64,000 nt of DNA, from NCBI RefSeq assembly GCF_050589645.1, contig NZ_JBNGOQ010000002.1:620001-684000 (forward strand), given 5' to 3'. The stretch comes from JBNGOQ01 sp050589645 (GTDB lineage: Bacteria > Bacteroidota > Bacteroidia > Flavobacteriales > Flavobacteriaceae). The translations under genes and the position numbers were made by a program. Positions 36,817 through 45,692 of the stretch are shown here, in pieces (the first letter of the stretch is position 1; every line of letters starts with the position of its first letter). The notes below the pieces were generated by a model. It was given only the letters and a program-made list of their open reading frames with translations, had not been told where the DNA came from and did no database searches.

Positions 36817-37566
36817 ATGAAAATACTACAGCTTAGCCTTGCGCTATGCCTATTTGTTTTTTCTAAGCCTGTACAAGCCCAGACCGTAGATCAGATTCTG
36901 ACCACCTATATTGAGAACATAGGTGGCCAGGAAAAGCTTCGTATGCTTCAAGGTTTAAGAATGACCGCCAGCGTAAATCAAAGGGGTACGGAAATCCCTT
37001 TCCAAATTGTGCAGTTAAAGGATGGCCGTCAGATGACGATAATCCAGTTTCATGGAAACGAACTGAAGCAACGGGTTTTTGACGGCGAAACCCTATGGGG
37101 CCATAATTTTATTACCCTGGAACCCGAGAAGAGCGATGCGGAAACAACCCAGAACTTTAAACTCAGATCCAACGACTTCCCTATAGTTTTCTTGGACTAC
37201 AAGCAAAAGGGATATACTGTTGAACTTTTAGGCAAGGCCGTTGTTCACGGAAACGAGGCCTTTAAGATAAAGTTGGTGAAGGAGCCTTTGACCATAGATG
37301 GAAAGGAAGAGGAAGATGTGTCCTTTTATTTTTTTGATGCCGTACGCTTTTTTCCTGTTGCCATACATTCGGAAATTATGTACGGAAAAGAAAAAGGACA
37401 GATGCAAGAGGTGGTCATGAGCGATTATCAGGAGGTAGAGGGACTGTATTTTCCCTTTTTCCTGATTCAAGGTATGGTAGGGGAACCCGGAAACCTACTT
37501 ACCATAGAACGTATAGAACTTAACCCTGAGGTAGCCGATGATGCTTTTTCATTTCCCGGGGATTGA
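36817..37566 (+). CDS. Secreted LolA-like/outer-membrane lipoprotein-sorting-type protein
   Basis: About 249 residues from the ATG at 36817 (a TTG lies two codons earlier), with a signal peptide (MKILQLSLALCLFVFSKPVQAQ). The mature chain starts VDQILTTYIENIGG and has repeated amphipathic beta strands, in the manner of LolA/LolB and LppX lipid-binding folds. A hydrophobic-ligand role in the periplasm is plausible but unproven. It is monocistronic. Confidence 0.65.
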   Translation: MKILQLSLALCLFVFSKPVQAQTVDQILTTYIENIGGQEKLRMLQGLRMTASVNQRGTEIPFQIVQLKDGRQMTIIQFHGNELKQRVFDGETLWGHNFITLEPEKSDAETTQNFKLRSNDFPIVFLDYKQKGYTVELLGKAVVHGNEAFKIKLVKEPLTIDGKEEEDVSFYFFDAVRFFPVAIHSEIMYGKEKGQMQEVVMSDYQEVEGLYFPFFLIQGMVGEPGNLLTIERIELNPEVADDAFSFPGD

Positions 37567-37595
37567 TGACATCATTCCAAAGGAAGTGGGCGCTA

Positions 37596-38702
37596 TTATT
37601 GAATATCTGCCTCCAGAACCTTAAATCGGATCGAGGCCTTTTCATCCGTAGCCAACCAAAAATTATAGGTAGAGCCCCAAGAGCTGTCGGGAGTGGCGGT
37701 GCGGGAAAAATTTTCCAGGTCCGAACTAACATCCTCTATTTTGGCAGAACTCAGTTGCTCGGTCGAAATAATGATGGCCAGTGCACTAAATTCCTTCTGT
37801 GAATTTTCCGCGTTGGGCACCCTGGCGCCATGCTGGGCAATGAGATCACTTGCAGTATGGGTATCTATGGCATCGGCAGTAAATTCCCCAAAAGTGGAAC
37901 CAGGGGCCGGGTTAACGGCCACCTGCACCGACTGCAACTCGTCTGCCCCGATCAGCCCCATCACATAAAGTTCTATATTTCCATAAGGCACGGAATTTCC
38001 GCCATTGGCAAACGTACCAAAGCCATCGCCTCCGTTTAACCTGCCCCTATAGCTGTTCCCTCCCAAGGACACCAATTCATCAAAGCCGCCCAGTTGCCCT
38101 CCGGCACTGGCGTAGCCCCAATGACCACCCACTGTGGTAGGAATAAAACCATGGTTGGCCCAGGTATGTGCAATTTCATGCAAAAAAGGGCCCGTTCGCA
38201 CATATTCGGTCCGTGGCATATAAATGACGCTCTTGAGTCGGCCCGCAGAACCGTAATTGGAGGTGCCATCAAAGATGCCCGATCCAATACCCTGTACCTG
38301 GTTTTGAACACTCGTGGACCTTCCAAAAAAGAGTCCGTCGGGTTGTACGGTTTCTACGGAAAGAATGACAATATAGTCGAACTCATCATTAAAATACTCG
38401 TATGCCTTTTCCGTGACCATGGTCACATCACCATCACCCTGGATAAAGGAATCATAGGTCGCTTGCGGTAGTACAAAGTTAACGAGCATCCTTTCCTCGT
38501 CAAGAACAAAGGTGTCTTCAAAGAAAATAGATCCGGAGGGCGCCGGTCCGTCATCATTCGTATCGATAGGCCCATCATCGGTCTGTGACATGTCATCTTC
38601 GCCTTCCACGCTATCGTCCTTGCTACAGGAAGCAATCAGCATAAGGAAGCTAAAAACAATAAGAATAACGGTAAACGGTCTTGGGGTGCAGTTAAGTTTC
38701 AT
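37596..38702 (-). CDS. Secreted HEXXH metallopeptidase-like lipoprotein
   Basis: About 368 residues from the ATG at 38700-38702; the ATG at 38717 five codons upstream is equally possible. A lipobox (LIASC) precedes an acidic spacer (about 25-55). The only catalytic signature is HEIAHTWANHG, a zincin HEXXH. The following YGNIELYVMGLIG may carry the next ligand. The family is not recognised more closely; it resembles secreted peptidases with large, weakly conserved domains. It is a single gene facing a 0.7-kb near-empty region upstream. Confidence 0.7.
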   Translation of the reverse strand: MKLNCTPRPFTVILIVFSFLMLIASCSKDDSVEGEDDMSQTDDGPIDTNDDGPAPSGSIFFEDTFVLDEERMLVNFVLPQATYDSFIQGDGDVTMVTEKAYEYFNDEFDYIVILSVETVQPDGLFFGRSTSVQNQVQGIGSGIFDGTSNYGSAGRLKSVIYMPRTEYVRTGPFLHEIAHTWANHGFIPTTVGGHWGYASAGGQLGGFDELVSLGGNSYRGRLNGGDGFGTFANGGNSVPYGNIELYVMGLIGADELQSVQVAVNPAPGSTFGEFTADAIDTHTASDLIAQHGARVPNAENSQKEFSALAIIISTEQLSSAKIEDVSSDLENFSRTATPDSSWGSTYNFWLATDEKASIRFKVLEADIQ

Positions 38703-39019
38703 TTTGTGTGTTTTCATTGAGGTACTTATATAACTCCCCGGATCGTGCTTTATTATCAAAATTTTCCCGCTGATCGATGAAATGCCATACCGAATCCGTT
38801 GCACGGTCTCCCCTGCCCTAGTCCTGCTACGCTCGTCAATCTTCATAGGGCCTTATTTATGCCCTTGGGAACGGCATCATAGCCCTTTCTCTTCCGAACC
38901 CTAACCATAGTTGGGGAATCGCTTTGCTAAGCGTGAAAATTCGATATTCTTTAATGCGCTGAATAACAACTATTTAAAATATGGTTATATAGCGAAAATG
39001 TTAAATAATGTTTAAAATG

Positions 39020-39060
39020 GTACTATTTATTACATAGTACTGTAACAAAACCACTAGTAC
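39020..39060. promoter_or_regulatory. Inverted and direct repeats GTACTA/TAGTAC
   Basis: GTACTA (39020-39025) and TAGTAC (39035-39040) form an inverted repeat with a 9-base spacer; a further TAGTAC occurs at 39055-39060. It lies 36 bases upstream of a tiny ORF and inside the AT-rich part of the 38718-39443 interval. It may be an operator. The first part of the interval (38718-38990) shows nothing else. Confidence 0.3.
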
Positions 39061-39095
39061 GGCGTCTATTAAGTATAAATCAAAAAACAAACATC

Positions 39096-39182
39096 ATGAA
39101 TGCAGCGGATAAGAACGGCGTATACCAAATCCTAAATTACTTGTTCGGTTTTGGTTGGAACACAGAAAGGGGCCAGATATAA
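39096..39182 (+). CDS. Tiny ORF 1 (28 aa) in the 39-kb intergenic region
   Basis: ATG 39096 to TAA 39180-39182, with an A-rich leader (CAAAAAACAAACATC). The peptide has a central aromatic, glycine-rich stretch (ILNYLFGFGWN). No paralogue or family known. It could be a small protein, a leader peptide, or noise. Confidence 0.3.
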   Translation: MNAADKNGVYQILNYLFGFGWNTERGQI

Positions 39183-39237
39183 GCCGATAAACGATAGGCC
39201 CAAAAAAACATAAACAACAACACTAAAAGCAATAGAC

Positions 39238-39351
39238 ATGAGAGCAGCAATTAATAAAACACCGACAGAATCAAAGCGATTTTCTTTCTTCTCGAGTTAT
39301 CGGGACAGCAAAAGGGTCCGCTGGGCCGAGCACAGAAATTTCAACAGATAA
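39238..39351 (+). CDS. Tiny ORF 2 (37 aa) in the 39-kb intergenic region
   Basis: ATG 39238 to TAA 39349-39351, 55 bases after tiny ORF 1, again with an A-rich leader (AACAACAACACTAAAAGC). The peptide is highly basic, rich in Arg, Ser and Phe (FSFFSSYRDSKRVRWAEHRN). It is followed 47 bases later by a strong hairpin. No family recognised. Confidence 0.3.
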   Translation: MRAAINKTPTESKRFSFFSSYRDSKRVRWAEHRNFNR

Positions 39352-39398
39352 ACGGCAAGCTTTGTCGTACCATCCCTTAGATTTAGTTAGTTGAACCT

Positions 39399-39431
39399 TA
39401 GGGGTCGGGCTTCCCATAAGCCTGGCCCCTA
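39399..39431. terminator. Long hairpin between the tiny ORFs and the Ig-like gene
   Basis: A 14-bp stem (39399-39412 with 39418-39431, two G-T wobbles) closes a 5-base loop CCCAT. It has no strong T run on either side, but it lies exactly between the convergent ends of the tiny-ORF unit and the gene at 39444, so termination for both is likely. Confidence 0.55.
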
Positions 39432-39443
39432 TTTCATTCCCCA

Positions 39444-40532
39444 TCAAAGTACTTCAAAGAGAATCCGCTTCTTTTCAGATGTTGGCTCCATGGCGGAGGC
39501 AAGATCGAGCTTGCTGTCGAATAGATGGTTCAGATTGTTTCCCGCCAGATCCTCCAAACGGGATTCCACGATAACGGTATAACTTCCTTTGGACCAGGGT
39601 TCCTTTGGCAAAAAAAGAAGGGAACGCTCTTCATTCATCAAGGTGTATGTACCGCGTATTTCATTTTCCCCTGACCGATGTACCTGAAAGGTTTCGGTAG
39701 CCAGAGTAGCGTCCATAGCCTCGTTAAAATCAAGGATCAAAGGCTCTAAGCTGCCTGGTTTGGGTACATGTATTGTCCAGTGTTCCGGCAAAGGCCTTTC
39801 CCCGTCCCGATGCGCAACATAAAACGTTTTTATACCGGTTTCCCCCAGTTCCATTCCATGGGCATCCTTCCAGTTTTTGGATATCGAGATGGTATAGTTA
39901 TTCCCTTTCCGGAGGGGCAGTCCTCTCTCCTGGTTAGGAATTAGGTTGGTCTTGATCCTTCCAGGATCTAACCAGAGCGTAAGGCGATTATGGTCCGCAT
40001 TCCAAAGTTCCGATTGCAGTTCAAGGAAAACGGGCACTTCCCGGTTTTCCTCCCTATGCGTCACCGAAACAAAGTCTAGGGCGTTTCCAACTTCCTGCAT
40101 GGGTTCTGAAAAGTGTAAATATATTTTAAGGAGATTCTCGGGTACGGTATCCGCACTAGGGTAGATGGCCAACAACTTGGGACGCTCAGTTTTTGTTCTC
40201 CCAATCTGGAACTCCCCTATGGTCGTGGACCCTTGTCTTATTTGATAGCCTTGGCCCTCAGCAAATGGAACCGCTGGTACAAAGGTACAAGCGCCCTCTT
40301 TGATGGAGAACTGCCCCAGTACCGCCTGCTTGCCGTTCGCAACATATATCCCTAGCCCTTGGGCGGGCCCCTCATATGCGAAAGCAACACTTACCGCTTT
40401 TTTATTGGTCCAATTTACTTGGGTAGCAGTTAGTGTCGTATTTTTTTTGCAGCCAAACCCGGTTAGAAAGCAAAACAAGACCAAGTACACCTTGATCTTT
40501 TTATCGGTAACGCCCGAAGGAATTACATCCAT
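39444..40532 (-). CDS. SbsA/Ig-like domain lipoprotein
   Basis: 362 residues. The lipoprotein signal ends in LTGFGCKK. The mature chain shows repeated Ig-like domains of about 100 residues, with PKLLAIYPSADTVPENLLKI and LHFSEPM blocks resembling the SbsA Ig-like fold of surface proteins, and a second DFNEAMD block. No catalytic site is visible. It overlaps the upstream propeller-like gene by 10 bases, suggesting one operon with it. Confidence 0.7.
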   Translation of the reverse strand: MDVIPSGVTDKKIKVYLVLFCFLTGFGCKKNTTLTATQVNWTNKKAVSVAFAYEGPAQGLGIYVANGKQAVLGQFSIKEGACTFVPAVPFAEGQGYQIRQGSTTIGEFQIGRTKTERPKLLAIYPSADTVPENLLKIYLHFSEPMQEVGNALDFVSVTHREENREVPVFLELQSELWNADHNRLTLWLDPGRIKTNLIPNQERGLPLRKGNNYTISISKNWKDAHGMELGETGIKTFYVAHRDGERPLPEHWTIHVPKPGSLEPLILDFNEAMDATLATETFQVHRSGENEIRGTYTLMNEERSLLFLPKEPWSKGSYTVIVESRLEDLAGNNLNHLFDSKLDLASAMEPTSEKKRILFEVL

Positions 40533-41638
40533 TTGGTAGACCTGCTACGCAATATGAGTTCACCGCTGGAGGTTCGCTGCATATACACCACTTTGTTGGC
40601 GTCCAGGTTGTCCAATTGCAAAACATTTACCATGGGAAGTGAAACATAACCTACTCCGGTAGCCTTTGCAAATTCGGTTACGGGAGTCGTTAAGGATTCT
40701 TTGAAATCGGCAATGGTCGTATAGTCTATCCGCATCACGGAACGGTTGGTATTGGACATTAGAAAATAAGGCTTGCCTTCTTTTTCGAAAGAGATCATGT
40801 CCAAAGGGGAATTTCCAGAGCCCAATTCGGCCACTGTTCTGCCCTTGGTATGTTTACCCTCCTTTAATTCCTCCATGGGAAATAGTACCAAAGGCGTACA
40901 GGTATAACTTGCCATGAGGTATTCCTTATTCTCCAAAGCGATGACATCAAAGGTCTTGATGGGAGCAAAGGTTTCGTACTGTCCATGGGCTGCGTGGTAA
41001 ATTTCCAAAGAGGCGTAGTCTTGTGTATCCTTAAAAGGGAAGGGAATACTCCTAAAGGTAGATCCAAATTCCTTATTGGAAAGTCCGGAGACCAGTATCT
41101 TGCCCTTATGGTACTTCATATCGGAAATGGCCCAAATCCTTAAGGGCCGTCCTCTTTTGTCCTCTGCATTCACCTCTACGGCATCGCTAAGTGCTATTTT
41201 GCTGTAGCCGATGTTGTTCAATGGGATATTGACCAAAGCTTCCTCTTCCAATTTTAATAGTACAGGGGTGCCATCCACCAAGTTCACGGAAAAATAAACC
41301 GTTTTGGATACAGGGTTCACCGCCATATCCGTAACCTTTATCTGATCCTTGGTCCTGCCCAATGAAGCTGCAATCTTGGTGTCAAAATCTCCCAAATTAA
41401 TTTCCGCGGATTCGTCTTTGGGGTCGGCATCCTCAGTGTCCAGGGCATAGATTGTGGCATTTTTGGAATCCCCAATAAAAAGAATGCCCTCAGGTCCAAA
41501 GCTCAGGCTAGTAATGGATGCGATTTCCGGGTCTCCTATAAGAAAACCATCGGTAAGTGTGCTTTTTGTTTCGTTAAAGGCCGAAATGGTGACCCACCCC
41601 AGTCCACCTAAAATAAGGCCAAAGAGTAATTTTTTCAT
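40523..41638 (-). CDS. Secreted beta-propeller-like protein of unknown function
   Basis: 371 residues. A signal/anchor (MKKLLFGLILGGLGWVTISA) is followed by repeated beta-rich blocks such as ITSLSFGPEGILFIGDSKNATIYALD, ITDMAVNPVSKTVYFSV-like and AISDMKYHKGKILVSGL, each in the manner of a propeller blade (NHL/YVTN-like). There is no haem, quinone or calcium motif that I can see. It is encoded just upstream of the Ig-like lipoprotein. I do not recognise the family. Confidence 0.6.
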   Translation of the reverse strand: MKKLLFGLILGGLGWVTISAFNETKSTLTDGFLIGDPEIASITSLSFGPEGILFIGDSKNATIYALDTEDADPKDESAEINLGDFDTKIAASLGRTKDQIKVTDMAVNPVSKTVYFSVNLVDGTPVLLKLEEEALVNIPLNNIGYSKIALSDAVEVNAEDKRGRPLRIWAISDMKYHKGKILVSGLSNKEFGSTFRSIPFPFKDTQDYASLEIYHAAHGQYETFAPIKTFDVIALENKEYLMASYTCTPLVLFPMEELKEGKHTKGRTVAELGSGNSPLDMISFEKEGKPYFLMSNTNRSVMRIDYTTIADFKESLTTPVTEFAKATGVGYVSLPMVNVLQLDNLDANKVVYMQRTSSGELILRSRSTKWM

Positions 41639-41748
41639 CGAAGTATAATTTTTTCTTAAAGTATCGATTAATGGAATAAATCACCTCACGGATAAATTCA
41701 ATTAACTAAAGTTTAACGCATAGCACACATTAACAGGGGAATACAACG

Positions 41749-42078
41749 TTAACAGTTTCTGGCTCCTGCCATGTATTCGGCCACACATTTTTCCAATTCC
41801 CTGAACTCCATGAATTGTTGTTTTATACGCTCTACCTGGTTACCCAGGTTCTTTTTGTGGTCCTTAAGCGAAGCCATGATTTCCGAATTGTTATCCTTTA
41901 GGCGTTCCAGCCGATTTCTTAGGATTTCTATGCGTTCGAACAAAGTATAGGTCCTGGGTTCGCAGATATACGAATTCAATTTCTTGCTCAATTGCGCAAG
42001 ATCCCTGTGGTTGCGCTCCATGCGAAGCAGACAGGCATTGCTATCGAGCTTATCCGTGATGGGAGATGTAGTATTCAT
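41749..42078 (-). CDS. Coiled-coil cytoplasmic protein (hypothetical)
   Basis: 109 residues, no signal peptide, charged and helical, with heptad-like spacing across LFERIEILRNRLERLKDN and LGNQVERIKQQFMEFRELEK. Two cysteines flank the centre. No family recognised. Confidence 0.55.
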   Translation of the reverse strand: MNTTSPITDKLDSNACLLRMERNHRDLAQLSKKLNSYICEPRTYTLFERIEILRNRLERLKDNNSEIMASLKDHKKNLGNQVERIKQQFMEFRELEKCVAEYMAGARNC

Positions 42079-42230
42079 GTTCCTTTAGATTTTGGGTGGA
42101 GTTGTTGAACTTATTGGTCCTTTAAGTTACAAATAATACAAATGCAAATCAATCCTAATTATCGGAAAATCAGACTTTAACATTTTATTTTCTTAAAGTT
42201 GATGTAATCTTAAACCTAAACAAAACACAG

Positions 42231-42341
42231 ATGTTCCTACCTAGTAGGTCAAATAAAGGAAAGCAGGGAGGTCCGTTAAAGAATGGCATCAGTTTTGTTT
42301 TTCTATTGTTTGGTTTACTTTTGATTTCGAAAAAGAAATAA
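42231..42341 (+). CDS. Small basic membrane peptide (36 aa) upstream of yceI
   Basis: ATG 42231 to TAA 42339-42341. The peptide has a basic, glycine-rich N-terminal half (SNKGKQGGPLK) and a hydrophobic helix (ISFVFLLFGLLLI) ending in three lysines, like a one-pass membrane peptide. It stops 3 bases before the yceI start, with an A-rich leader (AAACCTAAACAAAACACAG), so coupling to YceI is possible. No family recognised. Confidence 0.4.
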   Translation: MFLPSRSNKGKQGGPLKNGISFVFLLFGLLLISKKK

Positions 42342-42344
42342 AAA

Positions 42345-42857
42345 ATGAAAGCTACAACCCTATTCCTTTTACTCCTTTCCACCTTGGCTTCCTTGAGTCC
42401 GTCCGTCCCCAAATCGGTGACGGAGGCCCAGGTCAGTTTTGTTTTTTTATCCAAGGATGTCGATGGAAGCATCAGTGGATTTGAATCCAGTTCGGATATC
42501 GACCTACAAAACTTGGAGCATTCCAAATTTAGCGGATCCGTAGCTGTAGAAACGCTTAAAACAGGCATTTTCCTTAGGGATTGGCACCTGAAAGGCGGTA
42601 AGTACTTTGACAAAAAAAAGCACCCTCGCATCCACTTTGTTAGTGAGCAGGTATATGCGGAGGGTGAAGATATTACGGTGAAGGGGCTGCTTACTATCAA
42701 AGGCATTACCAAGCCGCTTGACTTTCAATTCCAAGCCAAGGGAAACCGATTGATAGGAACCGCCAACTTATACACCTCGGATTTTGGTATCCACATCAAA
42801 AAGAAGCGGGAAGAAAACAAGGTGGCCATCAAGATTGTACTTTCCCTAGCCGGCTAA
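42345..42857 (+). CDS. YceI family periplasmic lipid-binding-like protein
   Basis: 170 residues. The signal peptide (about 1-20) is followed by the YceI lipocalin-like barrel: VSFVFLSKDVDGSISGF, FLRDWHLKGGKYFDKKKHPRI and the KGLLTIKGITKPLDF block. Homologues bind isoprenoid or polyprenyl chains. It converges with the acyl-carrier-protein gene. Its closeness to a lipid-aromatic biosynthesis operon is suggestive only. Confidence 0.88.
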   Translation: MKATTLFLLLLSTLASLSPSVPKSVTEAQVSFVFLSKDVDGSISGFESSSDIDLQNLEHSKFSGSVAVETLKTGIFLRDWHLKGGKYFDKKKHPRIHFVSEQVYAEGEDITVKGLLTIKGITKPLDFQFQAKGNRLIGTANLYTSDFGIHIKKKREENKVAIKIVLSLAG

Positions 42858-42878
42858 GGTGGATCTGCTTGGAATGGA

Positions 42879-43136
42879 TTAGTTTTTGTGCTGTAATTTT
42901 TTATCAATAATGGCCAAAGCATCCTGCACCGTCTGCATTTGCTCCATATCCTCGTTCTCCAACATAATATCGAAGGTGTCCTCCACATCAAGGACAATGT
43001 CCACCAAGTTGGCCGAGTTGATATTTAGCTCCTCTATAAAATGGCTTTCCTGGCCTACCTGATCTACCGATACGTCCTCGGGGAGGTAAATTTTAATGAT
43101 TTCCTTTAGTTTTTGGTACCGTTGTTCATCTTGCAT
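42879..43136 (-). CDS. Acyl carrier protein of the type III PKS cluster
   Basis: 85 residues from the ATG at 43134-43136 (an in-frame TTG at 43149-43151 would add five residues). It has the acidic, helical acyl carrier fold, and the phosphopantetheine attachment serine is S41 in LNINSANLV. The residue before it is Asn rather than the usual Asp, a mild deviation seen in specialised carriers. It is the last gene of the seven-gene operon, 11 bases after the ketosynthase. Dedicated to this pathway by position. Confidence 0.85.
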   Translation of the reverse strand: MQDEQRYQKLKEIIKIYLPEDVSVDQVGQESHFIEELNINSANLVDIVLDVEDTFDIMLENEDMEQMQTVQDALAIIDKKLQHKN

Positions 43137-43147
43137 AGCAATGGGGT

Positions 43148-44422
43148 TCAATCCTTATAGGCCTTAAAAATAACACAAGCATTGACATCCCCAAAACCAA
43201 AACTTGCTTTTGCAATGACTTTTGGCGTATATACAAAAGTTTTCCGAGGAATCCTGGAGTTATCCACAAGTGCGGCAATTTCCGGATGCAGGTCATCACA
43301 ATTGGCATTTCCGAACAACTGTGCCTCGCTGAATTGTAAAACGCTACCCACACATTCTATACTACCTGCGGCGGCCAAACAGTGCCCAAACAACCCTTTG
43401 AAGGAGTTTACATAGGGGAACCGGGAACCGGAACGCTCCAAGGCCATGCTCCAATTTCGTATTTCCACGGGATCCTTGGCCGTTGCTGTTAAATGTCCAT
43501 TGATGGCATCAACCTCGTCCTTTTCCGTAGCCGAGGCCTTAAGGGCCTCTTCTATACACCTGCGCACAGCATCGCTATTGGGAGCGGTCATGCTGCCTTC
43601 CGCACGTTGTCCTCCGCTGTTTATGCTTCCTCCCTTGACCTCTGCATATATTTTTGCCCCGCGTTCCCGTGCACTCTCCAGGGATTCCAGTACCAGGGCC
43701 CCTGCTCCACTGCCCGGAACAAATCCCGCCGCTGAAGCGCTCATGGGCCTACTTGCTTGGACTGGCCGGTCGTTATAACGCCTTGGCAATATGCGCATAG
43801 CATCAAATCCTCCCCATACATAGGGACCGCTATCGCTACAACTGCCCGTCAATATTTTGTTTGCCTTTCCCGAAGCGATTCGTTCATAGGCCATGAGTAC
43901 ACCTTCGGTTCCCGTAGTACATGCCGAGGAATTTGTGGTCACCTGGTTGCCACATCCCAATATACCGCCCAAATAAGCACTGATACCACTGGCCATGGTC
44001 TGCAAAACGGCCGTGCTGCCCAAGCGCCGTGTATCACCGGCATCCACCAGGTGGATGGATTCCCTAAACTTATCGACTCCCAAAATACCAGTACCAAAAA
44101 TAATACCGGCGTCCCAAAACGGAGTTTCCTTGGGAGCTATGCCCAAACCAGCATCCTTCCAGGCATCGGTACCCGCGATTACGCCGTAAATTAGCCCGCT
44201 GGCCGCCAATCCCTTGCGCTGCAGCGATGTGAAGTATCTGTTGATATGTTCATTTGTAAGTATTGGTTTTCCAGCAACTTGACAGGCAAAATTCAAATCA
44301 GCTAGTTCTTGATGAAAACGAATGCCGCTGTCTCCCTTTTTAAGGGCGCTGAGGAAAAGGGGAAGGTTTATCCCATTGGGGGCGCAGACCCCAAGACCGG
44401 TAATTACAACGCGTTTACCCAT
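43148..44422 (-). CDS. Beta-ketoacyl-ACP synthase (FabF-like)
   Basis: About 424 residues from the ATG at 44420-44422 (an in-frame GTG lies 6 bases upstream). The Cys-His-His triad is intact: C168 in NSSACTTGTEG, H310 in NGHLTATAKD, H347 in FKGLFGHCLAAAG, with K342 before the second His. The usual NAHGTST block is NGHLTAT here. It should elongate an acyl-ACP with malonyl-ACP. It overlaps the dehydratase gene by 8 bases. This is not the housekeeping FabF by position; it is part of the PKS operon. Confidence 0.9.
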   Translation of the reverse strand: MGKRVVITGLGVCAPNGINLPLFLSALKKGDSGIRFHQELADLNFACQVAGKPILTNEHINRYFTSLQRKGLAASGLIYGVIAGTDAWKDAGLGIAPKETPFWDAGIIFGTGILGVDKFRESIHLVDAGDTRRLGSTAVLQTMASGISAYLGGILGCGNQVTTNSSACTTGTEGVLMAYERIASGKANKILTGSCSDSGPYVWGGFDAMRILPRRYNDRPVQASRPMSASAAGFVPGSGAGALVLESLESARERGAKIYAEVKGGSINSGGQRAEGSMTAPNSDAVRRCIEEALKASATEKDEVDAINGHLTATAKDPVEIRNWSMALERSGSRFPYVNSFKGLFGHCLAAAGSIECVGSVLQFSEAQLFGNANCDDLHPEIAALVDNSRIPRKTFVYTPKVIAKASFGFGDVNACVIFKAYKD

Positions 44423-44858
44423 GGTCACTTGATTTAATCATTCCGGCAATCGTCCCTTTGCAGACCAGCTCTCCGCGATCATTATGCATTTTTACCTCAC
44501 ATTTTAATTTGTGAAACCGGAAGTATATTTTTTTTGAGCTTACCCACACCCTTTCCCCGGGATAAACCGGCAAATAAAATTCCATGTCCGCACTGCTCAT
44601 CCCGATCTTGGCTTCCTTAAGTTCCTCAGATCCCAATAGAAAAAGGCCCAGGCAAACCAGCCCGATCTGGGCACAGCATTCCGTCAACAAAACTCCTGGG
44701 GTAATTGGGTTTCCCTTTAAATGACCCTCGTAGAAGTCCATTTCTTTCTTAAAAGTGAAACTGCCCTTGGCTCCATCTTCATCCACCTGCTGCAGTTGGT
44801 CCACAAACAGGAAGGGCTTGGCGTAGGGCAATCTGTCCAAAATAGGTTTGTACTCCAT
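44415..44858 (-). CDS. FabA/FabZ-type hotdog 3-hydroxyacyl-ACP dehydratase
   Basis: 147 residues from the ATG at 44856-44858, two bases after the reductase stop; a longer in-frame start would overlap that gene. The catalytic block is YEGHLKGNPITPGVLLTE with H46 and E60, equivalent to the FabZ His/Glu pair, although FP after GH is LK. It should dehydrate 3-hydroxyacyl-ACP during starter-chain synthesis. Operon partner of the ketosynthase. Confidence 0.88.
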   Translation of the reverse strand: MEYKPILDRLPYAKPFLFVDQLQQVDEDGAKGSFTFKKEMDFYEGHLKGNPITPGVLLTECCAQIGLVCLGLFLLGSEELKEAKIGMSSADMEFYLPVYPGERVWVSSKKIYFRFHKLKCEVKMHNDRGELVCKGTIAGMIKSSDHG

Positions 44859-44860
44859 AA

Positions 44861-45658
44861 TTATTGTAAACTCTCTCCCCCATCTACGGTAATGATCGTT
44901 CCCGTTATCCATTGGGCTTCCTCGGTACAAAGCAAATAAGCGGCATTGGCCACGTCTTCGGGCCGGGTCAACCGGCCATGGGGGTTACGCTCCAGGGCAT
45001 GTTTCCTTAGGGCCTCATGGCCCGGAATCTGCTTGAACGATTTGGTTTCGGTTATCCCTGCCTGTATACCATTGGCCCTGATGCCCAAGGGAGCGAATTC
45101 CAATGCCATATTTCTGATAATGGCCTCCAGTGCCGCCTTGGCAGCTGAGACGGCCCCATAATTGGGCCATGCCCGTACACTGCCCTCGCTTGTGAATGCC
45201 ACAATGCGGGCATCGGAGGCAAACAGGTCTTCCCTTATCAGCAGTTGGGCCCAATCGTACAAGTTTATGGCCATGGCATCAAGGGTAAGGTGAAAATCGG
45301 CATTGCCCAGTACCCTATCCGTAGCAGATCGCATGGGTTTGAGGTTTCCTTTGGCTATGCTGTGCACCAATACCTTTACTTTTCCCACAGGCCCCAACAC
45401 TCCTTTTATCTGTTGTATCAGCCTTGTCCGTTTTTCAGGATGAAGGGCGTCCATATTATAACTTTGGAAGGCCACTCCAATTAAAGTAATTTCTTTAAAA
45501 TCACTTTCAATACTCTGTAAATCAGACTTTTTATCCCTATGAACTATAATAATATTGAATCCTTCGCCAGCGAGTTTTTTTGCCGTCGCCAATCCAAGCC
45601 CGCTACTCCCTCCTATAATGAGGGCCCATTCGTTGGAAGAAGAACTGTGTTTAATCAT
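44861..45658 (-). CDS. SDR enoyl-ACP reductase, FabL-like
   Basis: About 265 residues from the ATG at 45656-45658 (TTG two codons upstream). The cofactor motif GGSSGLG lies at 16-22. The catalytic pair is Y167 and K174 with six residues between, the Y-x6-K spacing of FabI/FabL enoyl reductases rather than the Y-x3-K of ketoreductases. EGSVRAWPNYG and the VDGGESL end also match FabL. It therefore probably performs the enoyl reduction; a ketoreductase must come from elsewhere. Confidence 0.82.
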   Translation of the reverse strand: MIKHSSSSNEWALIIGGSSGLGLATAKKLAGEGFNIIIVHRDKKSDLQSIESDFKEITLIGVAFQSYNMDALHPEKRTRLIQQIKGVLGPVGKVKVLVHSIAKGNLKPMRSATDRVLGNADFHLTLDAMAINLYDWAQLLIREDLFASDARIVAFTSEGSVRAWPNYGAVSAAKAALEAIIRNMALEFAPLGIRANGIQAGITETKSFKQIPGHEALRKHALERNPHGRLTRPEDVANAAYLLCTEEAQWITGTIITVDGGESLQ

Positions 45659-45692
45659 AATCAAACTTACACATTATACGCGTCATGGCGAC

